Assembly: GCA_903864395.1 (NCBI GenBank)
Contig: CAIPFQ010000105.1
Span: forward strand, 1 to 9,855
Direction of reading: 5' to 3'
DNA length: 9,855 nucleotides
Source of the DNA: an uncultured Chlamydiae bacterium
GTDB lineage: Bacteria; Chlamydiota; Chlamydiia; Chlamydiales; SM23-39
Both the position numbers and the translations under genes were made by a program. The notes below the pieces were generated by a model that had not been told where the DNA came from, made no database searches, and was given only the letters and a program-made list of their open reading frames with translations. Positions 7,159 through 9,855 of this stretch are shown here, one piece after another. How positions within the stretch are numbered: position 1 is the first letter of the stretch; each line of letters opens with the position of its first letter.

Positions 7159-8157
7159 ATGAAACGTTTTTCTCCATGGCTCATGGCGATTGTTGTCGCC
7201 TCTTGTCAAAATCATTCTACAGACCAAGTCCTATTGCAGCAATTTGTTCACAAGTATGGTTTTAATCTATCCGAAGAAGAGTGGGAACAAAGAGCGCAAG
7301 AAGGGCAAGTGATTTCTCTTTTGCAAAACGGAGTCAAGATTACACGCACTTATGACAATGGGGAGCTTCACGGCGCAACCACACACACATTTCCAAAAAG
7401 TGCCGTTGTAGAAAAATCGCGCCTGTATGACCAAGGCGTATTATTGAGCGAAACGCTGCAAGATATCCATGGCATGCCCATTCGAGAAGAAGTGTATGAA
7501 TTTGATGATCGAATCATTTTAACTCTTTGGAATGAAACGGGAGTGCCTCTCAGCGTTGAAGAATATAACGGCGATCTGTTAGTCGACGGGAAATATTACT
7601 CAAGCGAGCACGTTCTTGAAGCTGTAGTAGAAAATGGCAATGGGGTTCGGATGAAGCGAGATCGCGTGGGACAAATCATTTCCCGCGATCGTATTGAAAA
7701 TGGGGTCTTATCGGAGCGCACGACCTATCATCCCAACGGAGAGACTCACACGGTTTCTCATTATCACGATTACCAACTGCATGGGAACCAAACAAAGTAC
7801 ACGGCCTCTGGCAGACCGTTGATGAATCTTCATTGGAACCACGGCGTTCTCGATGGCATCAAAACAAATTACCGCAACGGGATTAAGGTTTCAGAAACGC
7901 CTTATCTTCACGGACAAAAACATGGAACAGAATTGCACTATGACGACATCGGCAATCTGATCGCCGAGATCCTATGGCGCAATGATAAAAAACATGGCTG
8001 CTGTAAATCGTATACAGAGGACAGCACAGACACCGATTGGTTTTTCAATGGGCAAATAGTGAGCTCTCAAAAATTTGAGACGCTGCAGACTCGAGAGCAA
8101 ATGATCGCTGACTTTCAAGCTCTCCCTGAGCTCGATGGCGAAAAAGCCATTCGGTAG
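7159..8157 (+). CDS. YwqK/MORN_2-repeat lipoprotein
   Basis: The 332-residue product begins with a short lipoprotein signal peptide: basic MKR, hydrophobic run and lipobox VVAS-C16. It should be lipidated at C16 and anchored in a membrane, outside the cytoplasm. The rest is built of beta-hairpin repeats of the MORN_2/YwqK type, best seen as YDNGELHG (65-72), YHPNGETH (190-197), LHGNQTKYTASGRPL (207-221), HWNHGVLDGIKTNYRNG (225-241) and HGQKHGTELHYDDIGN (251-266). Such proteins are often annotated as YwqK-family antitoxins, but that name says little about function; no toxin gene is adjacent. The tail (305-332) is not repetitive. The gene follows pheT at 27 bp and ends with a strong hairpin, so I infer a pheT-lipoprotein operon. 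I recall a similar gene after pheT in Chlamydia (CT476), which supports orthology. The ligand or partner is unknown. Confidence 0.8.
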   Translation: MKRFSPWLMAIVVASCQNHSTDQVLLQQFVHKYGFNLSEEEWEQRAQEGQVISLLQNGVKITRTYDNGELHGATTHTFPKSAVVEKSRLYDQGVLLSETLQDIHGMPIREEVYEFDDRIILTLWNETGVPLSVEEYNGDLLVDGKYYSSEHVLEAVVENGNGVRMKRDRVGQIISRDRIENGVLSERTTYHPNGETHTVSHYHDYQLHGNQTKYTASGRPLMNLHWNHGVLDGIKTNYRNGIKVSETPYLHGQKHGTELHYDDIGNLIAEILWRNDKKHGCCKSYTEDSTDTDWFFNGQIVSSQKFETLQTREQMIADFQALPELDGEKAIR

Positions 8158-8165
8158 AGAGGAGT

Positions 8166-8203
8166 AGGCCCAAACAGCCTCGAGGGATGTTTGGGTCTAT
8201 TTC
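8166..8203 (+). terminator. Strong hairpin terminator between convergent genes
   Basis: AGGCCCAAACA (8166-8176) pairs with TGTTTGGGTCT (8188-8198) as an 11-bp stem with one G-T pair. An inner CC/GG extension and small loop cap it, and TATTTCTTT follows. It sits between the stop of the plus-strand lipoprotein and the stop of the minus-strand gene at 8205. The T-rich tail favours the plus direction; on the minus strand the stem could act only without a T tract. Confidence 0.75.
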
Positions 8204-8204
8204 T

Positions 8205-8675
8205 TTAAATCGGTGTTTTGTCTGTAATAGAACCAATTTCATCCGCTAAGAGAGCCTCTATCAAAGCGGCTTCTTCTTGCACCTCTCCAATGACAGCATG
8301 GTTCAGAAAAGAGAGCTCTGCTTCTATTTCAGCAAACGTGTTCTCCGCGACCGTCTCAAGGGCTGCGCCAACATCTTCTGCCAAAAATTCTAAGTCGACA
8401 AGCACTGGACTGAATTTAGCAACTTTTGAAAAACTAGGTTGACTCAAAGTTTGGCTACTGCAGCCACACCCTGATGTTTGCGTTTCTGATTTTTCTTCAT
8501 CTTGCATTTGTTTTTCTTCAGGAGCCTCTTTCGAGTCTTCTGATGATTTTTCTTCATTATTTTTTGATGAGTTCACTGAAACACATCCAAAAGCCGTTGC
8601 AAAGATCGCCCCCGCAACGAACCACTGTGAAAATTTTTTCATTCCATTAACATCGACGGAGTTTCTGCTCCTCAT
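8205..8675 (-). CDS. Putative acidic lipoprotein, unknown function
   Basis: I do not recognise this 156-residue protein. Its N-terminus ends in a lipoprotein-type segment (KKFSQWFVAGAIFATAFG-C, Cys at residue 31), so it is probably exported and lipidated. A low-complexity Ser/Glu/Lys-rich stretch follows (about 34-70, many EEK and SED groups), then a CGC motif and an acidic, Ala/Glu/Leu-rich helical part (about 90-150) without membrane helices. ATG 8675 has GGGAG five bases upstream. An internal ATG at 8642 gives a more ordinary signal peptide of 19 residues but has only a poorly spaced GGA before it, so the start is open. A further in-frame ATG lies at 8735. It converges on the YwqK-like gene across a shared hairpin. 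The coherent signal peptide supports a real gene. Confidence 0.62.
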   Translation of the reverse strand: MRSRNSVDVNGMKKFSQWFVAGAIFATAFGCVSVNSSKNNEEKSSEDSKEAPEEKQMQDEEKSETQTSGCGCSSQTLSQPSFSKVAKFSPVLVDLEFLAEDVGAALETVAENTFAEIEAELSFLNHAVIGEVQEEAALIEALLADEIGSITDKTPI

Positions 8676-8737
8676 CGACGCTCCCTGATTTAATGATTTT
8701 TCCCCATTGAAGACGCTCAAAAGATTTCCCTTCAAAT

Positions 8738-8771
8738 GGCTTGAGTCTATACTCAGGCTTGCCCTATTTTT
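8738..8771 (+). terminator. Hairpin with T-run, possible terminator or operator
   Basis: GGCTTGAGT (8738-8746) pairs with ACTCAGGCT (8751-8759) over a CTAT loop, nine pairs including two G-T. Six T residues follow at 8766-8771, after TGCCCTA. The T-run suits a plus-strand terminator, but no plus-strand gene lies before it. It also stands 63 bp upstream of the acidic lipoprotein start, so an operator dyad is possible. Confidence 0.3.
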
Positions 8772-8816
8772 TGCGCAACGAAGATTTTTCGTGACAGCCG
8801 TTAGATTTTCAGAATT

Positions 8817-9742
8817 TCACAAGCGGCTCAGCAAACGTGGCATTTGCTCGATCAGATAAAACGGGACAGAAAGGATTTTTTCCCTGAAAGACAAAGGTTG
8901 CTCAGAAATACGAACACCAAAGGGAAGCTTTTTCTCTGCAAGAAAAATTTTCAAAGAGCGCAGCGATCCAATCGCCCCTGATTTCACTTCAATGGGGATG
9001 AGTTTTGCGCCTTGCGCAAGAAGAAAGTCAATTTCGGCGCTACTTCCCACCTGCTCTCGCACCCACGAAAACAGCCCATCGAGCTCATCGATCCTCGCTG
9101 AGGCTAAAAGTTCCTGAGCCACAAATTGCTCCACCAAAGCGCCTTCGTTTAACAAAAAAAGATCTTCTTTGAGGAGAAGTTCGAGATCGAGGTTGCAGGC
9201 TCTTTTCACGAGTCCAACATCAAGAAAAAAGAATTTACATTTTTTTCATTTTTATGAGCCACTAAAGGGATTCCCGCGCCAGAGGTCGCAAAGACTGGAA
9301 GAAGAAGTCCCGCATCGGCTAATTTATGAAGAGCTTCCCGCAAAACTTCAGCTTTAAGATTGGGATCAATCGATGTATATTTCAACCACTTTCCAAGAAG
9401 ACCTGGCATTTTTGTAAAAACTGTTTCAAGAACGAGATAAGAGCTTCGCTCTGCGTATTTTCCAAAATCATTGCGATACGCTGTAAGAATCGCATTTTGC
9501 AGAGATTGACACTCTAGCAGATTTTTCGACCGTACGTATTCTGCAATGACAGCAGGCATCCCTCCAAGGGCGATATATTCACGCACTAAGGAGAGAAGTT
9601 TTCCGTGCACCGCTTCATCAAAAGGGTTTTCTATTTGCACCGTTTCTAAATATTTTTGAATTAAATCATTTTGCGTAGCCTCAAGGTATTCCCCAAAAGA
9701 CAAAGGACGGAGGAATAAGAATTGAACCCGACCCACAGGCAT
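8817..9742 (-). pseudogene. Truncated, frameshifted DUF4143 ATPase
   Basis: Two adjoining minus-strand frames, 9742-9206 (178 codons) and down to TGA 8817, together match residues 132 to about 430 of the DUF4143 ATPase at 357-1703. PVGRVQFLFLRPLSFGEYL matches PVGRIAMLYMYPLSFLEYL. EYIALGGMPAVIAEYV matches EYLSIGGMPEAIARWV. The end keeps the nuclease-like AEIDFLL and LIPIEVKSG. The whole Walker A/B region is missing: an in-frame TAA lies just before the matching part, so the break is near 9743. The first frame ends LMLDS* at a T6C run (+ strand 9226-9232), where the other frame continues LDVGLVKRACN, as the intact copy does (YLDVGLC). One lost T explains the shift. I infer a dead gene; a -1 slip could in principle join the frames. 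Confidence 0.88.
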
Positions 9743-9744
9743 CC

Positions 9745-9793
9745 TAACCCAAGTTTAACGGCCTTCATAGGAGAACCGTCCTAAAGTTAGGTC
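9745..9793. repeat. Inverted repeat at the break point of the DUF4143 remnant
   Basis: CCTAAC (9745-9750) and GTTAGG (9788-9793) form inverted arms, with an inner CGG/CCG pair (9761-9763, 9778-9780), and begin within two bases of where ATPase homology stops. It could be the end of a mobile or MITE-like element, but no transposase is in view and the sequence is not recognised. From 9794 to the window end I see no gene. Confidence 0.3.
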
Positions 9794-9808
9794 TATTCGT
9801 CACTACAT

Positions 9809-9837
9809 CTTGAAATTTACAAGATAATTTTTTTTGT
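9809..9837 (+). terminator. Weak AT-rich hairpin with T8
   Basis: ATCTTG (9809-9814) pairs with CAAGAT (9822-9827), followed by AA and eight T residues (9830-9837). The stem is only six pairs and AT-rich, and no plus-strand gene is known before it, so a terminator role is doubtful. Confidence 0.2.
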
Positions 9838-9855
9838 CTGAAGAATTTGAGAAGA

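Noticed and set aside
7159..8157. YwqK-like gene as part of a toxin-antitoxin pair
   Set aside because: Only the family nickname suggests this; the product is a secreted lipoprotein and the neighbour is pheT, with no toxin gene.
1..9855. CRISPR array, complete IS element or phage module
   Set aside because: No regular repeat-spacer series, no transposase or integrase and no phage structural gene is visible on either strand.

Overview
The window looks like chromosomal DNA from a member of the Chlamydiae outside, or only distantly related to, the genus Chlamydia. The main reason is PheT, whose text around residues 48-56 (SLTPNLGHC) matches my recollection of chlamydial PheT. In addition, yidD, a LysM protein, pheT and a YwqK/MORN-like lipoprotein stand side by side, which I recall (not checked here) as the chlamydial order around CT473-CT476. 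pheS is absent, as expected if pheS and pheT are unlinked. Genus cannot be assigned from this window.

Layout, left to right. (1) Positions 40-303, minus strand: a decayed C-terminal fragment of a second ATPase family (AAA ATPase with a DUF234/nuclease-type tail), interrupted by an in-frame TGA. (2) 357-1703, minus: an intact AAA_14/DUF4143 ATPase with Walker A, Walker B and PD-(D/E)XK-like residues; it has a good terminator behind it and short repeats in front. (3) 1810-1977, minus: tRNA-Leu(GAG) and tRNA-Arg(UCG) behind one recognisable sigma-70-type promoter. (4) 2088-3674, minus: an M2 (ACE-like) zinc metallopeptidase. (5) 3673-3882, plus: yidD, whose start codon overlaps the peptidase start. 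(6) 3889-5025, minus: a membrane-anchored protein with a C-terminal LysM domain. (7) 5092-7131, plus: pheT. (8) 7159-8157, plus: a lipoprotein with YwqK/MORN_2 repeats, 27 bp behind pheT and probably cotranscribed; a strong hairpin ends this unit. (9) 8205-8675, minus: an acidic putative lipoprotein I do not recognise. (10) 8817-9742, minus: a broken DUF4143 ATPase that lacks its whole ATPase domain and carries a frameshift at a run of T.

The most notable observation is that PheT is about 110 residues short because the EMAP/OB-fold tRNA-binding domain (B2) is missing in frame, while all other domains are present. The core (pheT, yidD, LysM protein, lipoproteins) is housekeeping and cell-envelope material: YidD assists membrane insertion, the LysM protein probably touches peptidoglycan, and the lipoproteins sit in the envelope. 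The flanks hold three members or remnants of ATPase-nuclease families that commonly multiply and decay in intracellular bacteria and archaea, so the stable core is bordered by accessory DNA in turnover. I see no complete insertion sequence, CRISPR array, phage genes or new defence island.
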